Origin: Legionella sp. PATHC032
GTDB lineage: Bacteria; Pseudomonadota; Gammaproteobacteria; Legionellales; Legionellaceae
NCBI RefSeq assembly: GCF_026191185.1
Contig: NZ_JAPHOV010000001.1
Location: 2,847,001 to 2,911,000 of the forward strand
Length of the DNA stretch: 64,000 nt
Reading direction: 5' to 3'
Below are positions 24,776 through 32,417 of this stretch, piece by piece. The number at the start of each line of letters is the position of its first letter. Position 1 is the first letter of the stretch. Position numbers and translations under genes: made by a program. Under the pieces are notes generated by a model. The model did not search any database. It saw only the letters and a list, made by a program, of their open reading frames with translations, and had not been told where the DNA came from.

Positions 24776-25363
24776 TCATATCGTCATTGCCAACAAATAA
24801 GGAGTAATGTTAACGCGCAGCTTCTTTGCATAATTTTGCAATTTTCGGGAATCAACATGTTTTTCTCTCAATCCATTCTGCAGTGCCTTAAGAGCAATTT
24901 CTTTTGAAAGAAATCGAAAGGCATCGATGATATTACGCTCCATGTCAAAAATGGGTACTGATTCGCCATCAATATCCCAAGTTGTTAGACCAGTGCTTAC
25001 ATCCCTCATTCTTTTTATAATGGTATTTGGTCTCATTGGTTTCGTTGTACTATGAGGTACTGCTATCCAATGCTTACGAGGCATTTCATCTGTAAGCTCA
25101 TAGATTGCTAGCGCGCTAACGAGGCAAATAACACCTTGGGAAATTGATTTCACTGTAAATATCAAATCTTCCCACTTAAAATCAAATTCCTTCTTCACTG
25201 AAACAGCTTGATAAAGGCCTTTATTGACTCGATGAATAAGATCTTTTTGCATGTAGTAACAAAGCAAACTAGGAGACACGCCAAGTTCGTTAGCCTCTTT
25301 ACTTGTAAAAACAGGCTTTTCCAGAAGAGATTCAATATTAGCAAGCTTAGTATGTATTTTCAT
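24776..25363 (-). CDS. abiEi: AbiEi antitoxin / transcriptional repressor of type IV TA system
   Basis: A 195-residue AbiEi-family antitoxin. It has an N-terminal winged helix (FTSKEANELGVSPSLLCYYM, then LIHRVNKGLYQ) and the C-terminal AbiEi domain with ISQGVICLVSALAIYELTDE, HWIAVPHSTTKP and VPIFDMERNIIDAFRF. AbiEi proteins repress their own operon and counteract the AbiEii nucleotidyltransferase, giving abortive phage defence or plasmid stability. It ends directly at the toxin start (24775/24776), so the two are translated from one transcript. A 16-bp inverted repeat lies immediately upstream of the start and is the likely operator. All key regions look intact, unlike the toxin. Confidence 0.9.
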   Translation of the reverse strand: MKIHTKLANIESLLEKPVFTSKEANELGVSPSLLCYYMQKDLIHRVNKGLYQAVSVKKEFDFKWEDLIFTVKSISQGVICLVSALAIYELTDEMPRKHWIAVPHSTTKPMRPNTIIKRMRDVSTGLTTWDIDGESVPIFDMERNIIDAFRFLSKEIALKALQNGLREKHVDSRKLQNYAKKLRVNITPYLLAMTI

Positions 25364-25372
25364 ATTTATATT

Positions 25373-25415
25373 TTAACAAATAAACCCAATAAAATCTAAT
25401 GGGTTTATTTGTTAA
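25373..25415 (-). promoter_or_regulatory. Likely AbiEi operator palindrome
   Basis: A perfect 16-bp inverted repeat (TTAACAAATAAACCCA / TGGGTTTATTTGTTAA) with an 11-bp spacer begins 10 bp upstream of the abiEi start. AbiEi antitoxins are known to bind inverted repeats in their own promoter. Position and symmetry fit, but the contact is inferred. Confidence 0.7.
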
Positions 25416-25463
25416 ATTGTTAGTTACTGTGTATCAACCAAAAAAATTATCGTGAATCAGTCT

Positions 25464-26007
25464 GGCTCTACCCCAACAAAGGGGGCATTTTAATCAAGTT
25501 AGTATAGACTAACTCTTTGATTTGACGGTCAAAAGGAAGATTAAAATGCCCAAGAAAGATTGTATCCTAAATTTACCGGGATATTCTATTAAAAAGGTGA
25601 GTGGGGAGAACCCGGTTTTTATCGAAGTCACTTATCGTTGTGTTGTTCGCTGTGTTCATTGTGGAAATAAGAAGTTACGTAAAAAAGACAGTTTCATAAG
25701 GCGAATACGCCATGAGTCGATTGGATTGCGTCGCAGTTACTTGTGTATTAAGGCTCATAAGTATTATTGTTCTGCTTGTGGTCGCTATTTTAATCAACGT
25801 TTTCCTGGGATAGGTAAATATCAAAGAGCCAGCGAGAGTTTGCGTAAACAGGTGTTTCACTATCATAGCAAAGGAGTCAGTCAAAAAGATTTGGCGCGCG
25901 ACTTAAAGCTGGGTAAATCAACGGTAGAGCGCTGGTATCATTACGGTTATGAGCTTCGCTATAAGAAGATAGCGACTCGTTCCTGCCCCCGGATTTGGGG
26001 AAGAGCC
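25464..26007 (+). mobile_element. ISL3-family deletion derivative with both ends, 544 bp
   Basis: The left end GGCTCTACCCCAACAAAGG and the reverse complement of the right end (GGCTCTTCCCCAAATCCGG) are terminal inverted repeats. Between them is the N-terminal 40 percent of an ISL3 transposase, joined directly to the right end. The two 8-bp flanks (ATCAGTCT and TGATTTTA) do not match, so no target duplication is visible. The right end lies 9 bp from the 3' end of tRNA-Pro. Confidence 0.75.
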
Positions 26008-26010
26008 TGA
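25546..26010 (+). pseudogene. Truncated ISL3-family transposase
   Basis: 154 residues from the ATG at 25546 (AAGGAAG precedes it); a longer frame from TTG 25522 is not needed. The protein has the zf-ISL3 zinc finger (CVVRCVHCG, later KYYCSACGRYFNQRFPG) and the following helix-turn-helix (GVSQKDLARDLKLGKSTVERW), then stops shortly after SCPR. Full ISL3 transposases are around 400 residues and carry the DDE domain after this point, which is missing. The last six codons read through the right inverted repeat. It could at most bind DNA. Confidence 0.85.
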
Positions 26011-26016
26011 TTTTAC

Positions 26017-26093
26017 TGGTCGGGACGGAAGGATTTGAACCTTCGACCACTAGCACCCCATGCTAGTGCGCTACCAGGCTGCGCTACGCCCCG
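26017..26093 (-). tRNA. tRNA-Pro (GGG)
   Basis: The reverse complement folds as a 77-nt cloverleaf including encoded CCA. The acceptor stem is CGGGGCG/CGTCCCG (one G-U), the anticodon stem CTAGC/GCTAG with loop ATGGGGT, giving anticodon GGG, and the T stem GAAGG/CCTTC with TTCGAAT. A C1-G72 pair is typical of bacterial tRNA-Pro. Its 3' end faces the accessory region at 19.3-26.0 kb. Confidence 0.95.
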
Positions 26094-26206
26094 ATTGGTT
26101 AGGCATGATATCTAAATAAGGCTAAAATAACAAGGGTTATGGTTTACTATCATGAGTGAAGTATAAGTTCCTGGCTTGTCTGAGTTTTATTTTCCTGCGA
26201 TAGGCT

Positions 26207-26584
26207 CTACTTGATTTCTGGTGTTTTTGGCCACGACTTTAGAACTTTTTGAAGTACCAGCGCATGATTATGTTGAAGATCCTTTGCTGCATAAAATAAG
26301 GTGATTGGTGAGGTGTTTGCTAACGCCAAAACGTGTTCGATCAATTCGGGTTTTTCTTTTAACTCCTGAGCGTACCGCTTTGCAAACTCAGGCCAATGCT
26401 CACGGTCTTGATGAAACCATTTTCTCAGAGACGGGCTTGGGGCTATGTCTTTCAGCCACATATCCAAAGGAATACTGTCTTTTTTTATTCCCCGAGGCCA
26501 TAATCGGTCTACAAGTATCCACAATCCTTCTTTATGTTCCGGTGGAGAATAGACTCTGGATAAGGCAATTTGGAGCGTCGTCAT
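26207..26584 (-). CDS. DUF488-family protein
   Basis: A 125-residue cytosolic protein of the DUF488 family: RVYSPPEHKEGLWILVDRLWPRGI at the start, then LDMWLKDIAPSPSLRKWFHQD and, at the end, ITLFYAAKDLQHNHALVLQKVL. Family members are small single-domain proteins of unknown biochemistry, often near stress genes. The ATG at 26584 is the start. Length matches the family. It sits between tRNA-Pro and a large palindromic repeat and appears monocistronic. Confidence 0.88.
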   Translation of the reverse strand: MTTLQIALSRVYSPPEHKEGLWILVDRLWPRGIKKDSIPLDMWLKDIAPSPSLRKWFHQDREHWPEFAKRYAQELKEKPELIEHVLALANTSPITLFYAAKDLQHNHALVLQKVLKSWPKTPEIK

Positions 26585-26637
26585 ACTATGTCACTCCTGG
26601 CGTTGGAAAAATTTCAGGGGAATTTTGATCTCTTTGA

Positions 26638-26835
26638 TTAACGTGAGTTATGGATAAGATAGGGCGTTATCTCCAATCGTTCGGGCTGAGGAAGCATTAA
26701 TGCTGTCTCGAAGCCTTGTATGGAATTTAATGTTTCCTGCCAAGGCTTCGAGACGCTGCTTATGCATCCCTCAGCCTGAACGGCTCCTGGATATCGACTG
26801 CTTCTTATATAATCCTTATCCATAACTCTCGTTAA
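26638..26835. repeat. Large palindromic repeat B, copy 1 (198 bp)
   Basis: A nearly complete palindrome. Outer arms are TTAACGTGAGTTATGG and CCATAACTCTCGTTAA (one mismatch). Inner arms include CGTTCGGGCTGAGG/CCTCAGCCTGAACG-type and TCTCGAAGCCTT/AAGGCTTCGAGA. Two related copies lie at 42441-42771. A 61-codon frame inside it is a by-product of the repeat. Confidence 0.8.
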
Positions 26836-26888
26836 TTAAGAATAGCATGGAAGGAGGAGTTTTACCGCCCATCCTTACCTGAGAAGAA

Positions 26889-27620
26889 TTATACCCAATC
26901 AGGTAATTTAGGGCCTCGGCTAATATCGAATGGATTTGGCAGGGATGATTTATATTCTTCCCTTGACGAATCTTTTTCCATTACCACTCCCAATTTTTCC
27001 GGATGTTTTACTGATTGGTTTTGATGTTGCAAAACTGGTGCGTTGCCGGGTAACAAATTTTTATCCATCAATTGTTGCACAAACAAATCATAATATTTAG
27101 GGCTGGGTATCTTTATCGTCAAACTATTACCCTCTCTGGCGAGAGTCATTGTTTCCAGTGGAAATTGTGGGTCTTTTATTGAATTTTTAAAAAGATTAAA
27201 TTCCTGTTTAATCGTATCAAACAACTCATCCAGAGCCTTCTGTTCTTCATTGCTTAGCTCGCGCTTGCCTTGCAACACCAGGAAACCAAGCTCCATGTTC
27301 AGAGTCATATTGACTAAAGCAAGAGGGTCTTTAAATTCAAAAACAAAATCAGCATCCTCTGGTAAATACCATAGGCCACTATGCAATAGTAGTTGATCTA
27401 TGCTTGGAACATTGGCAGGCTCCTTTGGTGTGAGCAACTGATGTTCATTATCATCCACTTTGTCGTCAGAAGCGCTGTCTGATCCACCACCCCCTGAACC
27501 GCCGCCATGACCACGACAAAAAGGTAATCCTAATGAACGACAAATACTACAGGGATTATTTTCAACTGCACGAGCACGTTCATCTTTTTTCGTTTCTTCT
27601 CTTTTCTTTGCCAAAACCAT
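26889..27620 (-). CDS. Putative Dot/Icm effector, 243 aa
   Basis: No known domain. The basic N-terminus is followed by a Cys/His cluster (CSICRSLGLPFCRGH, residues 24-38) that could bind zinc, then a glycine-serine linker (GGGSGGGGSDSASD). Residues 75-200 form an alpha/beta domain (DFVFEFKDPLALVNMTLNM, LTIKIPSPKYYDLFVQQLM). The tail is polar with KDSSREEYKSS, a feature of Dot/Icm signals. By position relative to sidF it may be the gene called mavM (lpg2577), but I cannot confirm that, so no symbol is given. It is followed 122 bp upstream by a small acidic gene on the same strand. Confidence 0.6.
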   Translation of the reverse strand: MVLAKKREETKKDERARAVENNPCSICRSLGLPFCRGHGGGSGGGGSDSASDDKVDDNEHQLLTPKEPANVPSIDQLLLHSGLWYLPEDADFVFEFKDPLALVNMTLNMELGFLVLQGKRELSNEEQKALDELFDTIKQEFNLFKNSIKDPQFPLETMTLAREGNSLTIKIPSPKYYDLFVQQLMDKNLLPGNAPVLQHQNQSVKHPEKLGVVMEKDSSREEYKSSLPNPFDISRGPKLPDWV

Positions 27621-27742
27621 TATTTTAAACCTTGGAATTACTAACAGACAGATAATAATTTAAAATGAATGTTTTTCTTTGCGCCTTGGTGAATTTTGCA
27701 AAAAATTTACAATAAACTACGTCACGAACATCTTTACGCAGA

Positions 27743-27997
27743 TCAAGGCACATTTTTGGGATTAGGGTTCAAGGTAGGAATATAGCGAGCTTCTCTTTGC
27801 TCTTCAATTTCATCATCTGTACCGTCTTGTCCTGTTGTTTCATATCCAGGTACACCATCACCGACCAGATCCACTTCATCACCATGAGTGAATTGATTAT
27901 GATCCATATCGTTGTCTGATCCTTCCAACTTCATTTCCTCGGTTAAGATGTCTTTGGGGTCCAGGACAGTGTCTGGTTCTGGTTCTAACTCAATCAT
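27743..27997 (-). CDS. Small acidic protein, 84 aa
   Basis: A strongly acidic, low-complexity protein (MIELEPEPDTVLDPKD..., GDEVDLVGDGVPGYETTG, DDEIEEQREARY). No known family and no signal peptide; probably intrinsically disordered. AAGGGCAG lies about six bases before the ATG at 27997. Same strand as the putative effector downstream (122 bp gap), so they may share a transcript. It could be a chaperone-like partner or an independent small effector; nothing decides. Confidence 0.5.
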   Translation of the reverse strand: MIELEPEPDTVLDPKDILTEEMKLEGSDNDMDHNQFTHGDEVDLVGDGVPGYETTGQDGTDDEIEEQREARYIPTLNPNPKNVP

Positions 27998-28144
27998 ATG
28001 GCTGCCCTTAAATATAATCTTCTCTATATTTAAGTGTAGCAGGGATAGAAAGATAAGAGCGGGACTTTGGCAAGGAGCGGTTTACAAGGTACAAAAATCA
28101 ATCCGGTGATATAGAATTTTAAGGCAGACTAAATTGGGGCGTAA

Positions 28145-28179
28145 AGTCTCATTGCTCCTAAAGCAAAGAGACTGCTTTT
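28145..28179. terminator. Hairpin after the 28.2-kb gene
   Basis: AGTCTC-A-TTGCT / AGCAA-A-GAGACT with a 5-nt loop and one mismatch, with short T runs on both sides. It lies about 20 bp past the stop of the minus-strand gene and probably terminates it. Confidence 0.5.
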
Positions 28180-28198
28180 GAAAAAATATAATTATTTT

Positions 28199-28561
28199 CT
28201 ACAATAGGCTTTTTATTCTTTGTGCTTCCAATTTGGAATGAGATATCTGTATATAGCGATTACAACTATTCAATTCAGCGTATTGCAAAGAATAAATGGC
28301 ATTATCCAGTTCTTGCTTTGCAGCAGAATGAACATCCTCCACAATCCAGTCCGCCGCTGTATCAATGTGTATTGAAGCAATCACCAGTTTTTCCGCACAG
28401 GTTTTTTTTGCCTGGCTGGAAACTAAAGAAGCTACTGTTGAGGCTAAATCATGGCACTGTTGTAAAATGGCCTCTTTATTTTCTAATGAATTCGCATAAC
28501 TGCTTAAAGTTAGAACGGACAAACAGACTATCAAAGTTGCTTTTAACTTCATGTTAATCAT
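28199..28561 (-). CDS. Small exported protein, 120 aa
   Basis: The true start is the ATG at 28561, with AGGAG six bases upstream; the longer frame from TTG 28690 would bury the signal peptide. The protein starts MINMKLKATLIVCLSVLTLS with a cleavage site after YANS (about residue 25). The mature 95 residues are helical with three Cys (LQQCHDLA, KKTCAEK, LNSCNRY). No known domain. It is a probable periplasmic protein. A hairpin follows it; its upstream neighbour is more than 200 bp away. Confidence 0.65.
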   Translation of the reverse strand: MINMKLKATLIVCLSVLTLSSYANSLENKEAILQQCHDLASTVASLVSSQAKKTCAEKLVIASIHIDTAADWIVEDVHSAAKQELDNAIYSLQYAELNSCNRYIQISHSKLEAQRIKSLL

Positions 28562-28701
28562 ATTAAACTCCTGTAATTGTTTGTATAAAACCGTTTTACA
28601 TCGAATATCCATAAAATAATCAATGGCAGGGACATACCTTTCCAATTCAGCACCATAATCTGGCGAGCAATCGCTCAACTCTGAAATCAAAAAGGCTTAA
28701 G

Positions 28702-28732
28702 CAGTTCCTCTTTCCATAAGAAAAAGGAACTG
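28702..28732. terminator. Hairpin after gcdH
   Basis: CAGTTCCT / AGGAACTG with an inner TTT/AAA pairing, 8+3 bp. It lies about 75 bp beyond the stop of the minus-strand gcdH gene. Probable terminator for the gcdH operon. Confidence 0.5.
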
Positions 28733-28807
28733 TAACCGTAATCATTACAGATTAAGAATAGTTATCTTGTGGTATTCAGAACTAACTCGATAAAAGCAGA
28801 AAAATCC

Positions 28808-29965
28808 TTAACCAAAAGCATTAATTCCCGTTATATGTCTTCCCAACACCAAAGTATGCACATTATCGGTACCTTCATAAGTGAAGACCGACTCCAGATT
28901 AAGCATATGCCGAATGACATGATACTCAAGACTAATTCCATTCCCGCCCATTAGATTCCTACATTTTCTCGCAATTTTCAATGCTTCACGGCAAGCATTC
29001 CCCTTAGCCAGAGAAATCATAGTGGGTGTCTCACGGTGCTGATCTTTTAAGCGCCCAATCTGTAAATTAAGGCATTGTGCTTTAATAATTTCTGTATACA
29101 TATCAGCCAAATCCTTTTGAATCAACTGAAACGAAGCCAAAGGTTTGGCAAATTGCTTGCGTTCCAGCAAATAATCCCGCGCGATATCAAAGCAAGCCAT
29201 GGCAGCACCCATTGCGCCCCAGGCGATACCATAACGCGCCTGACTCAAACAGCTTAGCGCGGCCCCAAGCCCTTTTTCACTTTTCGGCAATAAATTCTCG
29301 TCTGGAACAAAAACATTATCAAAAACCAGCTCCCCGGTAATGGACGCTCGCAAAGACATTTTTAACTTAATTTCAGGGCAACTCATACCTTCAGATTTTG
29401 TATCGACAATAAAACCACGAATTCCTGCTTCTGTTTTTGCCCACACTATTGCTATGTCTGCGATAGGGGCATTGGTGATCCACATTTTAGCACCATTCAA
29501 AACCCAGCCACCCTCAACTTTTTTAGCATGAGTGCGCATACTGGCTGGGTCAGATCCTGAGTCTGGCTCAGTTAATCCAAAACAACCGATAATATTCCCT
29601 GCGGCCATCTCTGGCAGGTAGCGTTTTTTTTGCTCTTCACTGCCAAATTTAAAAATAGGATACATACACAAAGAACTTTGCACAGAAACAAAGCTGCGCA
29701 AACCGCTATCACCTCGCTCCAATTCCTGGCAGACTAAACCATAAGCAACATAAGAAGCTTCCGCACCACCGTATTCGGCAGGTAAAGTTAACCCCAACAA
29801 ACCCAGATCAGCAGATTTTTTTATCAACTCTTTTGGAAAATGAGCATGCTCATAAGATTCAGCCATCAAAGGTATTACGTCATTGCTAACAAAACGAGAT
29901 ACACTATCTCGTATCATGCGCTCGTCATCATGTAATTGTTCATCAAGAAACAACAAGTCGTCCAC
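28808..29965 (-). CDS. gcdH: Glutaryl-CoA dehydrogenase-type acyl-CoA dehydrogenase
   Basis: A 385-residue acyl-CoA dehydrogenase that oxidises and decarboxylates glutaryl-CoA to crotonyl-CoA in Lys/Trp breakdown. The family pattern is complete: LPAEYGGAEASYVAYGLVCQ, GCFGLTEPDSGSDPASM (FAD), KMWITNAPIADI, LRASITGELVFDNVFVPDENLLP, the catalytic Glu in TYEGTDNVH and the tail LVLGRHITGI. These GcdH-like features separate it from short-chain enzymes. It starts at a GTG (29965) just behind AAGGA and overlaps the end of the fused E1 gene upstream by 23 bp, so the two form an operon for 2-oxoacid/acyl-CoA catabolism. Confidence 0.88.
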   Translation of the reverse strand: MDDLLFLDEQLHDDERMIRDSVSRFVSNDVIPLMAESYEHAHFPKELIKKSADLGLLGLTLPAEYGGAEASYVAYGLVCQELERGDSGLRSFVSVQSSLCMYPIFKFGSEEQKKRYLPEMAAGNIIGCFGLTEPDSGSDPASMRTHAKKVEGGWVLNGAKMWITNAPIADIAIVWAKTEAGIRGFIVDTKSEGMSCPEIKLKMSLRASITGELVFDNVFVPDENLLPKSEKGLGAALSCLSQARYGIAWGAMGAAMACFDIARDYLLERKQFAKPLASFQLIQKDLADMYTEIIKAQCLNLQIGRLKDQHRETPTMISLAKGNACREALKIARKCRNLMGGNGISLEYHVIRHMLNLESVFTYEGTDNVHTLVLGRHITGINAFG

Positions 29966-32180
29966 TTTCCTTCTCCCTTTTATCTGACTGTAATGCGATT
30001 ACCGCGTCTATAATACTTTCCTGACTTGGCAATAGATACTGCCAGGCCGTTCCTAATGGAATGAAGCAATCTTTGCCCGTAATCCGCTTGATTTTTAAAC
30101 GTGGCGAAGCCTCTTCCATCAATAATGTCATCAATCCTTCACTAATTGAGCCGCTTTGTCTACCCTCATCAACAATTAAAATACGTTTTGCTTTGGCAAT
30201 TTCTTTTAAAATGGCGTCTTTTGGCAAGGGGCTAAGCCAGCGCAAATCAATGATCTTGACAAAAATATTATGTACTTCTCGCAAAACCTTTTCCGCCTGC
30301 CGAGATAAATAATAGCCATTGGCATACGTTAAAATAACGGTATCACCCTCCCCGTATACGCCAACCTCTCCTTGAGGAATCATTTCATCAGGTGACGGGT
30401 ATTCAAACAACCACCCATTATCCCCCGGGCTATACAAATCCTTGGTCATGTAGAGGGCGATTGGCTCTAAAAACACGACAACCCGTCCTTCTTCATAGGC
30501 AAGGCGCATACAAGTTCTCAACATTTTTGCTGCGTCCGGTCCATTAGAGGGGCAAGCCACTATAACCCCAGGTAAATCGCGTAAAACAGCTATCGAATTA
30601 TCATTATGAAAATGGCCACCAAATCCCTTCTGATAAGCAAGAGAGGCGATTCGAAGTACCATAGGGTTTTGATATTGACCACTTGAAAAAAAAGATAAAG
30701 TGGATGCTTCTCCACGTAATTGATCTTCAGCATTATGCAGATAAGCTAAAAACTGAATTTCCGGAACAGGAATAAAACCATTATGTGCCAAACCAATAGC
30801 GGTGCCTATAATGGTCGTTTCATCGAGAAGAGTATCAAAAACCCTGCGTTGCCCAAAACGAGCCTGTAAATCAGCTGTAACTCGATAAACTCCACCTTTC
30901 TTTCCTACGTCCTCTCCAAAAATCAACATATTAGGATACTGCATCATCAGATCAGTCAAAGCGAAATTGATCTGCTGGCATAAATTACGTTTTAAGGCAA
31001 GTTGATTATAAGCTCCAGCAAATACTTGCTCTCGTCTATCATTATCCGGCAATGGGTGTTTTTGCTTTTTCTCAATGCGTGGAACAATGGAAGCCATTAT
31101 TTCTTCAGCACAACTCATTCTCGGTTCTCTTATTGCCTCGAGCGCCTTGGCTTCAATTAAAGCTCGGTTGTCCTGATAAAGCTCGACCATTGCCTGTAAA
31201 CTCATCCAACCCTCTCTGTACAAAATACCTGCAGTATGCAATAAGGGGTCGTTTGCTTCTCGTTGCTCAATTTCTTCCTGAGTATTGTATTGCGATTCAA
31301 TATCGGAACCAGCATGGCCCAACAAACGGACACAACGCATGTGTAAGAACACGGGTTGTTTTTTTGTTCTTGCCAGATATTCTGCTTCCTGTGCTTTGGC
31401 AAAAACATCGGCAATGTTTAATCCATCACATTCAATGTAATGTATTCCTGGACGTGAGGAAACGGATGATTTAATCCAACTGGATGGAGTGGGTACTGAA
31501 ATGCCAATCCCATTATCTTCGCAAATAAACACAATGGGTAGTGGATAATTTTGTTGGGTTATCCAGGAGCAAGTATTCAATGTGGCTTGACTGGTTGCAT
31601 GGTTGGTTGAGGCATCACCAAAAGAACAAAGTATCACAGAGTCCGGCGCCAATTTACTTGGCAATCCTAACTCTCTCGCTCTGGTAATTGATAAAGCAGC
31701 ACCTAAAGCTTTTGGTAAATGAGACGCGATAGTCGAAGTTTGAGGTGGGATATTTAAAGGGACACTGCCAAATACTTTATGCCTGCCTCCTGAGATAGGA
31801 TCACTTGCCGCAGCCACTAATGACAATAAGATATCCTTTACTCCATCGATTCCAGGCAGTTGCTTTGCTCGTTGCAAGAAAAAAGCACCGCTGCGATAGT
31901 GCAAAAACGCCATATCACTCGCTCTAAAAACCTGGCCAAGTACCGCATTGCCTTCATGGCCGCTACTTCCTATCGTATAAAAAGACAGTCCTTTTTCCTT
32001 TAATTGTCTCGCAATAATATCAAGAAGCCGAGATTTAATTTGTGAGTCAAAAAATTCTATAGCGGTTTTCTTGTCTAATTCTGCTGTATCTGGACTCATG
32101 TTGCTTCTTAATTTAGGGAAATCCCCGTGCAACACTCTTTTCAGAAATTGTTCATCCACTACACTTGCTCTATCTAACAT
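29943..32180 (-). CDS. 2-oxoacid dehydrogenase E1, fused alpha and beta subunits
   Basis: A 745-residue protein joining E1-alpha (residues about 1-385) and E1-beta (from about 395). Alpha has the TPP motif GDASTNHATSQATLN and LPIVFICEDNGIGIS; beta has MLIFGEDVGKKGGVYRVT, FDTLLDETTIIGTAIGLAHN and VKIIDLRWLSPLPKD. Such fusions decarboxylate branched-chain 2-oxoacids or pyruvate as the first part of a lipoyl-enzyme complex. No E2 or E3 gene is in the window. The ATG at 32180 is preferred over the two upstream GTGs because of AGGG seven bases before it. It overlaps gcdH by 23 bp. Confidence 0.88.
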   Translation of the reverse strand: MLDRASVVDEQFLKRVLHGDFPKLRSNMSPDTAELDKKTAIEFFDSQIKSRLLDIIARQLKEKGLSFYTIGSSGHEGNAVLGQVFRASDMAFLHYRSGAFFLQRAKQLPGIDGVKDILLSLVAAASDPISGGRHKVFGSVPLNIPPQTSTIASHLPKALGAALSITRARELGLPSKLAPDSVILCSFGDASTNHATSQATLNTCSWITQQNYPLPIVFICEDNGIGISVPTPSSWIKSSVSSRPGIHYIECDGLNIADVFAKAQEAEYLARTKKQPVFLHMRCVRLLGHAGSDIESQYNTQEEIEQREANDPLLHTAGILYREGWMSLQAMVELYQDNRALIEAKALEAIREPRMSCAEEIMASIVPRIEKKQKHPLPDNDRREQVFAGAYNQLALKRNLCQQINFALTDLMMQYPNMLIFGEDVGKKGGVYRVTADLQARFGQRRVFDTLLDETTIIGTAIGLAHNGFIPVPEIQFLAYLHNAEDQLRGEASTLSFFSSGQYQNPMVLRIASLAYQKGFGGHFHNDNSIAVLRDLPGVIVACPSNGPDAAKMLRTCMRLAYEEGRVVVFLEPIALYMTKDLYSPGDNGWLFEYPSPDEMIPQGEVGVYGEGDTVILTYANGYYLSRQAEKVLREVHNIFVKIIDLRWLSPLPKDAILKEIAKAKRILIVDEGRQSGSISEGLMTLLMEEASPRLKIKRITGKDCFIPLGTAWQYLLPSQESIIDAVIALQSDKREKESGRLVVS

Positions 32181-32417
32181 CACCACACCCTGTTTAAATT
32201 GCGCAATGACCAGATGAATAAGGCTATTTCAATTACATTTTGTGTAATGATTACTCTTATATCCATGCCTGGTATCCTTTCCCAACGAACTATAAAGAAA
32301 CTCATAATTCTGCCGATAATTAAGACGATGAGTATATACTTATTAGGCAACTTACGAAACAGTCCAGCGGAGGACGACGATAAGAAAAAGCAGTCTAACT
32401 GATGATAAGGATGGTGT

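Noticed and set aside
25456..26015. 8-bp target duplication around the ISL3 derivative
   Set aside because: The flanks ATCAGTCT and TGATTTTA do not match.
19345..26093. Integrated prophage or ICE at tRNA-Pro
   Set aside because: No integrase, structural or conjugation genes, and no repeat of the tRNA end was found; the cargo is small and degraded.
26638..26823. 61-codon minus-strand frame
   Set aside because: It is wholly inside palindromic repeat B.
28562..28690. N-terminal extension of the 28.2-kb gene from TTG
   Set aside because: It places a strong signal peptide in the middle of the protein; the ATG at 28561 has a good ribosome site.
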